From Kocuria subflava (GTDB taxonomy: Bacteria > Actinomycetota > Actinomycetes > Actinomycetales > Micrococcaceae): a stretch of DNA of 64,000 nt. Below the pieces are notes generated by a model. It was not told the DNA's origin. It ran no database searches and saw only the letters and a list, made by a program, of their open reading frames with translations. The stretch lies in NCBI RefSeq assembly GCF_012163155.1, contig NZ_JAAVUN010000013.1, positions 1 through 64,000 on the forward strand, read 5' to 3'. The position numbers were made by a program, and so were the translations under genes. Below, piece by piece: positions 7,681 to 15,439 of this stretch (its first letter is position 1; each line of letters starts with the position of its first letter).

Positions 7681-8487
7681 ATGAAGATCGCCACCTGGAA
7701 CGTCAATTCGATTCGCGCCCGTGCAGACCGTGTGGAGGCATGGTTGAACAAGTCGGACGTGGACGTGCTGGCAATCCAGGAGACCAAGGCCAAGGACGAC
7801 AACTTCCCGTGGGAGGTTTTTGAGTTCTCCGGGTATGAGGTAGCTCATTTCGGCCTGAGTCAGTGGAACGGGGTGGCCATTGCCTCCCGCGTGGGCCTGG
7901 AGGACGTCCAGCGCACCTTCCCGGAGCAGCCCACATTCGGCAAGGGCAATCAGGAGGCCGTCCAGGAAGCCCGTGCCATTGCGGCCACGTGCAACGGTGT
8001 GCGCGTGTGGTCTCTCTACGTGCCCAACGGCCGGGGGCTGGAAGACCCGCACATGCCGTACAAGCTCACGTGGCTGGAGACTCTCAACCGGCACGCCGGA
8101 GAATGGTTGCAGGAGGACCCCGAAGCCAAGATCGTGCTGGCCGGGGACTGGAACGTGGCCCCGCGGGACGAGGACGTCTGGGACATGCAGTTCTTCCTGG
8201 ACAACCAGATGACCCACGTCTCCGAACCCGAACGCGCCGCCTTCAACGCCTTCCTGGAAACGGGTTTTGTGGACGTGCTGCGGGAGAACAACCCCGGCCC
8301 GGGCGTCTACACCTACTGGGACTACACCCAGTTGCGCTTCCCCAAGAAGGAAGGCATGAAGATCGACTTCCAACTGTGCTCACCTGCCCTTGCCGCCCAG
8401 GTCACGGGAGCTGTGATCGACCGTGAAGAGCGCAAGGGCAAAGGGGCCTCTGACCACGCGCCGGTGGTCATCGACATCGCCCTGTGA
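7681..8487 (+). CDS. xthA: Exodeoxyribonuclease III
   Basis: This AP endonuclease and 3'-5' exonuclease of base excision repair has 268 residues. Family blocks are complete: MKIATWNVNSIRAR at the start (catalytic Asn), IQETKAKDDNFPW (metal-binding Glu), SLYVPNGRGLED, LAGDWNVAPRDEDVWD (catalytic Asp/Asn) and the C-terminal GASDHAPVVIDI (Asp-His pair). It acts on abasic sites in chromosomal DNA. It is followed 34 bases later by an unknown gene on the same strand, which may be co-transcribed. Confidence 0.93.
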   Translation: MKIATWNVNSIRARADRVEAWLNKSDVDVLAIQETKAKDDNFPWEVFEFSGYEVAHFGLSQWNGVAIASRVGLEDVQRTFPEQPTFGKGNQEAVQEARAIAATCNGVRVWSLYVPNGRGLEDPHMPYKLTWLETLNRHAGEWLQEDPEAKIVLAGDWNVAPRDEDVWDMQFFLDNQMTHVSEPERAAFNAFLETGFVDVLRENNPGPGVYTYWDYTQLRFPKKEGMKIDFQLCSPALAAQVTGAVIDREERKGKGASDHAPVVIDIAL

Positions 8488-8520
8488 TGGCTGGACTGTG
8501 AAGATAGCTGAACTGTGACA

Positions 8521-9375
8521 ATGGCGCCGCTGCTGAACGTCGGAACCGCCTGGCGGGGAACCACTGGCCTGCCGCAGCGCTTCAGTCTGCGCGCCTACGT
8601 GCCCCGGGAGGACCTGGAGCCGCCCTACACATCCCAGGTGGACGGCGCGGTGTCCCCCGCTGTGGGTGAGGACACCCAACTGGCAGAACAGCTCGCTCGA
8701 TTGGCAACCCAGGAACACGGCCCGCTGCCTCCCATTCACGAGCCTCTGTGGACACTACCACTGACCACGGCCCCAGCTGTACGCACCGGTGACCTACCCC
8801 TGTACCATCCACCCCAGCGTCTGCGCCGGACCATGGAAGCCGTGACCTCCGAGGAACGGCAGATGGCCGAACCCCTGATCACCATGCTCCTGGACCACGA
8901 GGAGGTCCGCGAGCGCGGACGCAGCGTCCGGGACCAACGCAAAACCCGCAACTACACGCGCGAGTCCGACTGGACCGTCCCCGTCGCATGGTTTGCCCTG
9001 TTTGCGCCACAGGACCACGCACCCGTGGATCAGGACGGTCAGATCCACCACCGGCTGGTGGTCCCGGCAGACATTGCCCTAGCACGTGTGTCTTGGGGAG
9101 CTCGCGTGCTGGAGGAGAGCCAGGAAGAAGATTTCCAAGAACTCGGTGAGGACCTGAGAACCGTCGCCCGCTGGGTCTCCACGTTCTCCGCCATGTCCTT
9201 GATCGTGCTGGACTACGGTTCAGTTGCCAATGGCATTCAGCCTGACGACAGCCCACGCGATCTGCGCGATGCCATCACGTTCGTCAACGAACACGACCAC
9301 TTGGGTGCTGAGGTGGCCATGGGACGGTTGATGAAACGGTGGATGCCGTTGGCCCACTTGGAGTTCGCCAGCTGA
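8521..9375 (+). CDS. Uncharacterised protein downstream of xthA
   Basis: This protein of 284 residues matches no family that I recognise. It is soluble and rich in charged residues. A proline-rich N-terminal third is followed by a mixed alpha/beta part with EERQMAEPLITMLLDHEEV and, near the end, FSAMSLIVLDYGSVANGIQP and DDLR-like acidic segments. No signal peptide, membrane segment or catalytic motif is evident. The ATG at 8521 is used; a GTG two codons earlier is an equal alternative because neither has a clear binding site. Its codon use matches the neighbours, and the close spacing to xthA suggests read-through transcription. Confidence 0.65.
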   Translation: MAPLLNVGTAWRGTTGLPQRFSLRAYVPREDLEPPYTSQVDGAVSPAVGEDTQLAEQLARLATQEHGPLPPIHEPLWTLPLTTAPAVRTGDLPLYHPPQRLRRTMEAVTSEERQMAEPLITMLLDHEEVRERGRSVRDQRKTRNYTRESDWTVPVAWFALFAPQDHAPVDQDGQIHHRLVVPADIALARVSWGARVLEESQEEDFQELGEDLRTVARWVSTFSAMSLIVLDYGSVANGIQPDDSPRDLRDAITFVNEHDHLGAEVAMGRLMKRWMPLAHLEFAS

Positions 9376-9409
9376 GGCGCCCCTGTGCTTGTCCGCTCAG
9401 AGAGCGCGG

Positions 9410-9952
9410 TCAGGATCGCGCCAGCACAAAGGCCTGATCTTGACCCGATTCCGCGCTGGCTCCGAAGTCAACGGTGGAACACCGCTGGTTCAACCACGTG
9501 TGAACCGGCTGCAGGGTGTCCCGGACTTCCATCAGCTCCTGTGGATTCAACCTGTCTCCTGCGTCCCTCAGGATCTGCGCGGCCTGGTGCAGGGGTTCAT
9601 GGACATCCTGCGGCAGCGAATCCACGGAGTCATCCACCGAATCAGCGGTGCGGGACAGGGAGATGGTGGCGTCGTCGTCGGCGGCCGAATCGGAATCGCC
9701 GTCCGTGGTGTCCAAGGGAAGCAAGGTGACCGCAAGGTAAGTGTCCGCAACGGCAAAGCACTCGCTCGAACTGGCCGGGGTCACCGCTGCGGTTGCGCTC
9801 GGCTGAGCCGTGGTGGGCTCTGGGGCGGATTCAGTCACGGACTCCCGGCCGGCACACCCCGCGCCCGCGGCAACCACGACGGCGGCCGCCAACGCACCCC
9901 ACGCCAACTTTGCGTGGCGGCGATGACTGCCGACGATCTGGAGAGGCTGCAC
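9410..9952 (-). CDS. Small putative lipoprotein
   Basis: This 180-residue secreted protein starts at a GTG, followed by a basic N-region (GSHRRHAKLAW), a hydrophobic core (GALAAAVVVAAGAGC) and a lipobox Cys near residue 33. A Ser/Thr/Ala-rich linker leads to a helical domain with repeated Asp (DGDSDSAADDDATISL) and SLPQDVHEPLHQAAQILRDAG. It is presumably anchored to the outer face of the membrane. It is convergent with the preceding gene, only 34 bases apart. I recognise no family and assign no function. Confidence 0.65.
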   Translation of the reverse strand: MQPLQIVGSHRRHAKLAWGALAAAVVVAAGAGCAGRESVTESAPEPTTAQPSATAAVTPASSSECFAVADTYLAVTLLPLDTTDGDSDSAADDDATISLSRTADSVDDSVDSLPQDVHEPLHQAAQILRDAGDRLNPQELMEVRDTLQPVHTWLNQRCSTVDFGASAESGQDQAFVLARS

Positions 9953-10083
9953 GGGCCCAGAGTAGGGAAACTCCTTGGGAGCATCCCGGGAACACGGTGA
10001 ATGAATCAGCAGTGCTGACTGTGTGGGTAAGAGCCGGTTGCTGGGTAAGTGGCTTTACAGCCGGAAAGTGTCCAGGTAGCAAG

Positions 10084-10117
10084 AAACCCCCGCGATGTAG
10101 AAGCTACGCGGGGGTTT
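10084..10117 (-). terminator. Intrinsic terminator of the tRNA cluster
   Basis: The perfect stem AAACCCCCGCG/CGCGGGGGTTT (10084-10094 with 10107-10117) lies 3 bases after the tRNA-Phe gene on the minus strand. Its arm ends in T residues in that direction, followed by CTTGC. It should end the Glu-Asp-Phe tRNA transcript. Confidence 0.85.
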
Positions 10118-10120
10118 CAG

Positions 10121-10193
10121 TGGCTCCGACCGGCGTCGATCCGGTGACCTTACGATTTTCAGTCGCACGCTCTACCAACTGAGCTACAGAGCC
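10121..10193 (-). tRNA. tRNA-Phe (GAA)
   Basis: A complete 73-base cloverleaf reads on the minus strand: acceptor GGCTCTG/CGGAGCC, D-arm GCTC/GAGC, anticodon loop CTGAAAA with GAA, and T-loop GGATCGACGCC (variant of TTCGA). The discriminator is A, and CCA is not encoded. It is the last member of a three-tRNA cluster. Confidence 0.95.
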
Positions 10194-10213
10194 AGACACC
10201 CACTTGGGATGCC

Positions 10214-10245
10214 AAGACGGCGCTCAGTTGAACTGACGCCGTCTT
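10214..10245 (-). terminator. Hairpin between tRNA-Asp and tRNA-Phe
   Basis: The stem AAGACGGCG/CGCCGTCTT (10214-10222 with 10237-10245), with a 14-base loop that is itself partly self-complementary (TCAGTT/AACTGA), lies in the spacer between the two tRNAs. It may be a partial terminator or a processing signal for the polycistronic tRNA precursor. No long T tract follows. Confidence 0.5.
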
Positions 10246-10247
10246 TG

Positions 10248-10321
10248 CGACCCTGACGGGACTTGAACCCGCGACCTCCGCCGTGACAGGGCGGCGCGCT
10301 AACCAACTGCGCTACAGGGCC
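10248..10321 (-). tRNA. tRNA-Asp (GTC)
   Basis: A 74-base cloverleaf with acceptor GGCCCTG/CAGGGTC (one G-U pair), anticodon stem CCGCC/GGCGG and loop CTGTCAC giving anticodon GTC, and T-arm GCGGGTTCAAGTCCCGT. The discriminator is G, as expected for tRNA-Asp. CCA is not encoded. Confidence 0.95.
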
Positions 10322-10457
10322 TGGAATGGAAGCCGAATCCGCGTGCTCACGCGGCTCTTGCGCTTTCCAACGAGGAGAGATACTAGCATCAGCACCCGCT
10401 CCCCAGGCAAATCGACTGGTTTGCACCAGCCAATGGTGATCCACCTGAGTGAATCAG

Positions 10458-10530
10458 TACCCCCAACGGGATTCGAACCCGTGCCGCCGCCGTGAAAGGG
10501 CGGTGTCCTAGGCCGCTAGACGATGGGGGC
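10458..10530 (-). tRNA. tRNA-Glu (TTC)
   Basis: A 73-base cloverleaf with acceptor GCCCCCA/TGGGGGT, anticodon stem CCGCC/GGCGG with loop CTTTCAC giving anticodon TTC, and T-arm ACGGGTTCGAATCCCGT. The discriminator is A and CCA is not encoded. It is the promoter-proximal tRNA of the cluster; the promoter must lie in 10531-10744, divergent from the following oxidase gene. Confidence 0.95.
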
Positions 10531-10744
10531 CTTGTCCTCTCGGACGATCGCCTACTGTACCAGCAACATCGGGGTCCGCGCGATTCGCGATGCTGCACGG
10601 GTGAGCACGCGCAATTTGCTGCGGACCACGTGCCCGTTGACCATCATTCGGACACGTGTTGAGCCATCTCTCATGGCATGGTGCAAAGATGACAGAAGGC
10701 ATCGTTTTAGGTGGCACATGCCACACAAGAGGGGAGGCTCGACG

Positions 10745-12097
10745 ATGAACCAGCCACTCAGTTTGCCCGCAGAGGTTGGCGCGGGCACGTGGCAGACGTG
10801 GGACCACACGCACCAGATCCAAGATGTGCGCACGGTCCGGCCCACAACCATGGAAGAACTGGCAGAAGCCATCCAAGCCGTCCGGGAATCAGGGGTCGGA
10901 CTGCGCCCGGCCGGTTCCGGACACAGTTTCAGCGAACTGGCCGCCCCCCGCGACGTTCGCCTGGATCTCACGGATCTGACGGGCCTCTTGGAAATCAACC
11001 GGGTGACCAACCAGGCGCGGTTCTTGGCAGGGACCACGCTGATTCGCGCAGCCAAGATCCTGGAGGGGGAGGGTCTGGCATTCTCCAACCTCCCGGACAT
11101 CCTCCACCAGACGGTGGGTGGGGCGGTTTCGACTGCCACCCACGGCACGGGGACCGGGTACCCGTCCATGTCCGGGCAGGTGTGTGCCTTGACGTTGGTG
11201 ACTGCGGACGGTCAGATCCTGGAATGCTCCCCCGCGCAGAACCGTGAGGTCTTCCAAGCGGCCCGCGCCGGCTTGGGCGTGATCGGCGTGGTGGCTGCCG
11301 TGACGTTCCAGTGTGAACCGTCATTCCGCCTGCACTCTGCCGAGTTCAAAGAGCCCGTGGACCAGTTGATCGATGCCATCGGTGAGCGCATGGCATCTGC
11401 CGATCACTTCGAGTTCTTCTGGAACCCCGTGACCGGCTCCGCCCACACGCACATCATGACGCGGTTGCACCGACTCCCGGATGAATGGTCCAAGCCCGGT
11501 TCAAAGGTGGCGCAGACCGTGCGGCGCATGGATGACACCGTGCTGCGCCGCGGACTGCCGCTGAGCCTGAACCGCCTGGCCAGTTGGGCACCCAAAGCTG
11601 TCCCTGGCCTCAACCGACTGGACACCCGGGCGGTGAGTTCGCGGCGCTTCACGGATCTTTCCTACAAGGTGTTCTCCTCCGCCCGCCCGGTCAAATACGT
11701 CCAGACGGAGTGGGCCGTTCCCCTGGAAGACCTCACGGCGACCTTCCGGGACGTCCAGAAACTCCTGGAAAAGCGGGGTTCCTATCTGGGGCTGCCGGTC
11801 ACCGTTCGGTGCGCCGCACCCGAGGAGGCCTGGTTGTCACCGGCGCACGGACGCTACACGGGGTGGATTTCCGTCCGGCAGTTCTGGCGGACCTGGACCC
11901 CTGAACTGTTCGATGAGTTGCAGACCGTGTTCATGGCTCATGACGCACGCCCTCACTGGGCAGGTCGGCACACGCTGACGGCTGAGGCACTATCACCCCA
12001 GTACAAGCACTGGGAGGACTTCCTTCGCATCCGCCAACACACGGATCCGGACGGACTGTTCCTCTCCGACCCCATGCGCAGGCTCTTGGGAGTCTGA
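10745..12097 (+). CDS. FAD-linked D-arabinono-1,4-lactone / sugar oxidase
   Basis: This protein of about 450 residues belongs to the aldonolactone oxidase branch of the VAO flavoprotein superfamily. The N-terminal FAD-binding PP-loop reads RPAGSGHSFSEL (the His is the expected covalent FAD attachment) and continues with GGAVSTATHGTGTGYPSMSG. The C-terminal ALO domain includes YVQTEWAVPLED and ends HWEDFLRIRQHTDPDGLF. It likely oxidises a sugar lactone or polyol with oxygen as acceptor; the substrate is not predictable. The ATG at 10745 is preceded by GGGGAGG. An in-frame extension to 10523 would read into the tRNA-Glu gene and is rejected. Confidence 0.85.
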   Translation: MNQPLSLPAEVGAGTWQTWDHTHQIQDVRTVRPTTMEELAEAIQAVRESGVGLRPAGSGHSFSELAAPRDVRLDLTDLTGLLEINRVTNQARFLAGTTLIRAAKILEGEGLAFSNLPDILHQTVGGAVSTATHGTGTGYPSMSGQVCALTLVTADGQILECSPAQNREVFQAARAGLGVIGVVAAVTFQCEPSFRLHSAEFKEPVDQLIDAIGERMASADHFEFFWNPVTGSAHTHIMTRLHRLPDEWSKPGSKVAQTVRRMDDTVLRRGLPLSLNRLASWAPKAVPGLNRLDTRAVSSRRFTDLSYKVFSSARPVKYVQTEWAVPLEDLTATFRDVQKLLEKRGSYLGLPVTVRCAAPEEAWLSPAHGRYTGWISVRQFWRTWTPELFDELQTVFMAHDARPHWAGRHTLTAEALSPQYKHWEDFLRIRQHTDPDGLFLSDPMRRLLGV

Positions 12098-12110
12098 CGC
12101 GTCCCTTGCC

Positions 12111-12170
12111 GCCGAGCAGCGACTTGTGCCGCCCATCAGCTCTGATGGGCGGCACAAATCACTGCTCAGC
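12111..12170. terminator. Palindromic bidirectional terminator, shared core copy 1
   Basis: Arms 12114-12139 and 12142-12167 pair with two mismatches around a two-base centre, extended by two more pairs to 12111 and 12170. The core TGTGCCGCCCATCAG with its complement is identical to the palindrome at 42858-42917. It lies 13 bases after the plus-strand oxidase gene and 67 bases before the end of the convergent fprA. On one strand the two mismatches become G-U pairs. Confidence 0.75.
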
Positions 12171-12237
12171 GGAGGAGAGCGGGGGAACTCACTGCTCGAC
12201 GGCGGGAGAGCCCTCAAACACCGGAGAGCAGAGGAGA

Positions 12238-13707
12238 TCAGGCGCGGGAAATGCGCACCATCTCGTCGCGCTCCACCACCTTGACGCGCTCACGCGGGTT
12301 GCCTTCGGCGTCGTGGGAGGATGCGCCCAGGTTCTGTTCGTACTCATCCAGCTGCAGCCAACCGTCCCAGGTGGTGTATTCCACACCCTTGGCGGACATG
12401 GTCTGCTTGATGGCCTCGAAACCGGGCTGGTCGGCACCTTCCAGGGTGGGGACGTCTTCCAGCAGGTGGGTGATGGTCTCCAGGGCATCGGACTTGGTGG
12501 CACCGATCAGCCCCACCGGTCCACGCTTGATCCAGCCTGTTGCGTACAGGCCCGGGTGCACCACACCGTTGGGGTCCAGCACGCGGCCTTCGGCGTTGAG
12601 GATCACACCGCGTTCCAGGTCGAACGGGATTTCGGCCAGCGGGGAGCCCAGGTAGCCGATGGCGTGGTAGACGGCACCGACTTCATGGTCAAAGTACTCA
12701 CCGGTGGGGGACACGGAACCGTCGTCGTTCAAACGGGTGCGTTCGGTGCGCAGGCCCACCACGGCACCGTCCTCTCCCAGGACCTCTTCCGGTCGCTGGA
12801 AGAAGTGCAGGTGCAGGCGGCGGGAGGCGGTTTTGGGGGAATCGTCCTCGAGCCACTTGCGCAGGGTCTTGAGCATGACCTTGACCTGGTTGTTCTCCCC
12901 GGCGGCTTCCTCGGAAACGTGCTCTTCAGAGATGTCCTCGGCGTGCACGATCAGGTCCACGTCCGGCACCTTGGCCAGCTCACGCAGTTCCAGCGGGGTG
13001 AACTTCATCTGCGCCGGTCCGCGACGGCCGAACACATGGACGTCCGTGACCGGGTTGGCCTTCAGACCCTGATACACGTTGCCGGGGATCTCCGTGGTCA
13101 GCATGTCATCGGCGTGCTTGGCCAGAACGCGGGCCACGTCCAGGGCCACGTTGCCGTTGCCGATCACGGCCACCTTCTCAGCCTTCAGCGGCCAGGTGCG
13201 CGGGTAGTCGGGGTGGCCGTCGTACCAGGCCACGAACTCGGCGGCACCGTACACACCGTCCAGATCAACGCCCGGGACTTCCAAGGGAGCGTCGTTGACG
13301 GCGCCGGTGGAGAACACCACGGCGTCGTAGTGTTCCTTGAGCTCCCCCAGGGTCAAGTCCGAGCCGTAGTTCACGTTGCCGAAGAACCGGATGTCACCGC
13401 GGCCCAGGATGGAGCGCAGTGCGGAGATGATGCCCTTGATGCGGGGGTGATCGGGGGCCACGCCGTAGCGGATCAGCCCGAACGGGGTGGGGTAGCGGTC
13501 AAAGAGGTCAATGGCCACCTCGATCTCACCGTTTGTCACCGCATCCGACTTCGTCAGCATGTCTGCGGTGTAGATCCCGGCCGGACCGGCACCAATCACA
13601 GCCACTCGCAGCGGACGCTTTCCCGGGGTGGTCTCTACCACTGGTTTCCTCCCTTTGTGGCCGCGGTTGCCCGCAGCCCCTTGCACATCAGTTTGAACGT
13701 TATTCAT
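12238..13707 (-). CDS. fprA: Ferredoxin-NADP+ reductase, FprA/adrenodoxin-reductase type
   Basis: This 489-residue flavoprotein moves electrons between NADPH and a ferredoxin. The FAD-binding motif VIGAGPAGIYTAD (Gly39-Gly44) follows a 30-residue flexible N-terminus. The NADPH site is AVIGNGNVALDVARVL, and the conserved FDRYPTPFGLIRYGVAPDH and TGWIKRGPVGLIGATKSDA blocks identify the adrenodoxin-reductase-like family. It is the last gene of the minus-strand sulfur assimilation block, 60 bases after the transporter permease, and most likely supplies reduced ferredoxin to the sulfite reductase encoded first. The start at 13705-13707 is preferred over an upstream GTG because it has a GGGAG at a fair distance. 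Confidence 0.88.
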   Translation of the reverse strand: MNNVQTDVQGAAGNRGHKGRKPVVETTPGKRPLRVAVIGAGPAGIYTADMLTKSDAVTNGEIEVAIDLFDRYPTPFGLIRYGVAPDHPRIKGIISALRSILGRGDIRFFGNVNYGSDLTLGELKEHYDAVVFSTGAVNDAPLEVPGVDLDGVYGAAEFVAWYDGHPDYPRTWPLKAEKVAVIGNGNVALDVARVLAKHADDMLTTEIPGNVYQGLKANPVTDVHVFGRRGPAQMKFTPLELRELAKVPDVDLIVHAEDISEEHVSEEAAGENNQVKVMLKTLRKWLEDDSPKTASRRLHLHFFQRPEEVLGEDGAVVGLRTERTRLNDDGSVSPTGEYFDHEVGAVYHAIGYLGSPLAEIPFDLERGVILNAEGRVLDPNGVVHPGLYATGWIKRGPVGLIGATKSDALETITHLLEDVPTLEGADQPGFEAIKQTMSAKGVEYTTWDGWLQLDEYEQNLGASSHDAEGNPRERVKVVERDEMVRISRA

Positions 13708-13767
13708 GACGACGCCACTCCCGCCAGCGTCCCTTGCCCGCACCTCAGGCGTGGGTCACCGCAGCCC

Positions 13768-14667
13768 CTACCGGACCAGCAAGCCGCGGCCTCGCAGAAG
13801 CTTCTTCTCCAGCGGGTTGAAGAACAGCAGTTCGATCACGATGCCCACCAGCAGGATGCTCAGCACGGCGGTCAGCACGATCGCCATGTCGGAGACGGTG
13901 CGACCCTGAGCCAACAACGAGCCTAGGCCGAATCCGATGGATCCGCCGATGGCAATCAGCTCCGCACCCATCAGGGAGCGCCAGGAGAAGGCCCAGCCCT
14001 GCTTGAGTCCGGCCAAATACCCGGGCATGGCAGCCGGCAGGACCACCTTGGTGGCCAGTTTCCATCCGTCTGCACCCAGGACCCGGCCGGCTTTCAGCAG
14101 CTGGGGTGGGATCTGGTCGATTCCGGAGAGCATGCCGTTGACGATCGACGGGATGGCTCCCATGAGCACCACAAAGTACACGGTGGCATCGGAGAGGCCG
14201 AACCACACAATGGCTGCGGGAACCCAGGCCACGGACGGCAGCACCTGCAGGCCGGTGATCAAGGGTCCGATGGCGCTGCGCAGACCGGCCCATTGGGCGA
14301 TCAACAGCGCCAACGGTGTGGCCACGGCCACGGCGATCAAGAACCCGCTGACCCCGCGCCACAGGGAGGTGGCCAGTGCCCCCGGCAGGGTGCCGTCCAC
14401 AATGGAAGCCCAGATCTGGCGCCCCACTTCCAGCGGCCCGGGCATGATGTCCGGACGGGGGTCGATGATCGCCACGGTCAACTGCCACACCATCAGGGCA
14501 GCAATCAGCGCCACGACGGGAGGGGCCACCCTGGTGCGGAAGAACTCCCCGGCGGTGCGGGACTGCCCCCCGCGGGTCTGGAGGGCGTCCAGACCCGCCA
14601 GGGCGGCTGCGTTGTCCGGAGCTTCTGCGGTGTTGCGGGTGTTCTGGGAGGTCGATTCAGCGGGCAT
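13768..14667 (-). CDS. ABC transporter permease, SsuC/TauC-like
   Basis: This 299-residue inner-membrane permease has about six hydrophobic segments. The BPD_transp_1 loop is visible near residues 205-230 (PPQLLKAGRVLGADGWKLAT then VVLPAAMPGYLAGLK). It forms the channel with the ATPase and binding protein encoded upstream. The family carries sulfonates, taurine, nitrate or related anions; the location between cysN and fprA points to sulfate, a sulfonate or another sulfur source. The first 30 residues are low-complexity and polar. The gene overlaps the ATPase gene by 11 bases. Confidence 0.85.
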   Translation of the reverse strand: MPAESTSQNTRNTAEAPDNAAALAGLDALQTRGGQSRTAGEFFRTRVAPPVVALIAALMVWQLTVAIIDPRPDIMPGPLEVGRQIWASIVDGTLPGALATSLWRGVSGFLIAVAVATPLALLIAQWAGLRSAIGPLITGLQVLPSVAWVPAAIVWFGLSDATVYFVVLMGAIPSIVNGMLSGIDQIPPQLLKAGRVLGADGWKLATKVVLPAAMPGYLAGLKQGWAFSWRSLMGAELIAIGGSIGFGLGSLLAQGRTVSDMAIVLTAVLSILLVGIVIELLFFNPLEKKLLRGRGLLVR

Positions 14668-15439
14668 GGCGTCCGATCTCCTCCCTGAGCCGGTGGGTGA
14701 TGGTGCGGGTCAGCTGGTCCAAGGTTTCCTCACGGGACTGCCCCACGGCCTCAAAACCGTAGGAGCCCGGATCCTTCCAGGGCCCGGTGTCCCATTCCTC
14801 CACGATCTTGCCCGGGCGTGAGGAGAGCAGCAGTACACGCTGCCCCAGGTGCACGGCCTCGGAGACGTTGTGGGTGATGAACACAATGGTCCGCCCGGTG
14901 ACCTCCCAGATTCGCAGGAGTTCTTCCTGCAGCAGGTCACGGGTGATGGCATCCAGGGCAGAGAAGGGTTCATCCATGAGCAGGACTTCCCGTTCCTGCG
15001 CCAGGGCGCGGGCCAATCCCACACGTTGGCGCATGCCTCCGGAGAGTTCATGGGGGCGCTTGTCCGCCACGGAGGGCAGGCGTACCAGTTCCAGCAGTTC
15101 CTGTACTCGGTCCTTGCGCGCTGCCTTGGGCACACCGGCAAGTTCCAGAGCCAGCTCCACGTTCTTGCCGGCCGTGAGCCAGGGGAAAAGACCTGCGTCC
15201 TGGAACATCATGGCGGCCCCCTGCGCGGGGGCGGTCACGGAACCCTCCGTGGGTTCTTCCAGGCCGGCCACCACGTTGAGCAACGTGGTCTTGCCAGACC
15301 CAGAGGCTCCCAGCAGGGCCACGAACTGCCCACGTTCAATCTCCAGGTCCAGCCCCTGCAGCACCGCTCCGTCTTCCGCGGAGAAGGTCTTGCCCAGGTT
15401 TTCCATGCGGATCACGGTTTCGGAGGGCGTGGTGGTCAT
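14657..15439 (-). CDS. ABC transporter ATP-binding protein, SsuB/TauB-like
   Basis: This 260-residue ATPase has Walker A LLGASGSGKTTLL (about residue 40), the signature LSGGMRQRVGLARALAQE, Walker B VLLMDEPFSALD and the H-loop ITHNVSEA. This arrangement is typical of the nitrate/sulfonate/taurine subfamily. It drives the permease encoded downstream. It overlaps the binding-protein gene by 4 bases (ATGA) and the permease gene by 11, so the three subunits are translationally coupled. Confidence 0.88.
   Translation of the reverse strand: MTTTPSETVIRMENLGKTFSAEDGAVLQGLDLEIERGQFVALLGASGSGKTTLLNVVAGLEEPTEGSVTAPAQGAAMMFQDAGLFPWLTAGKNVELALELAGVPKAARKDRVQELLELVRLPSVADKRPHELSGGMRQRVGLARALAQEREVLLMDEPFSALDAITRDLLQEELLRIWEVTGRTIVFITHNVSEAVHLGQRVLLLSSRPGKIVEEWDTGPWKDPGSYGFEAVGQSREETLDQLTRTITHRLREEIGRHAR

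Noticed and set aside
12106-13926. A 606-codon plus-strand frame opposite fprA
   Set aside because: Antisense shadow of fprA; its start lies in the palindromic terminator and its composition is not protein-like.
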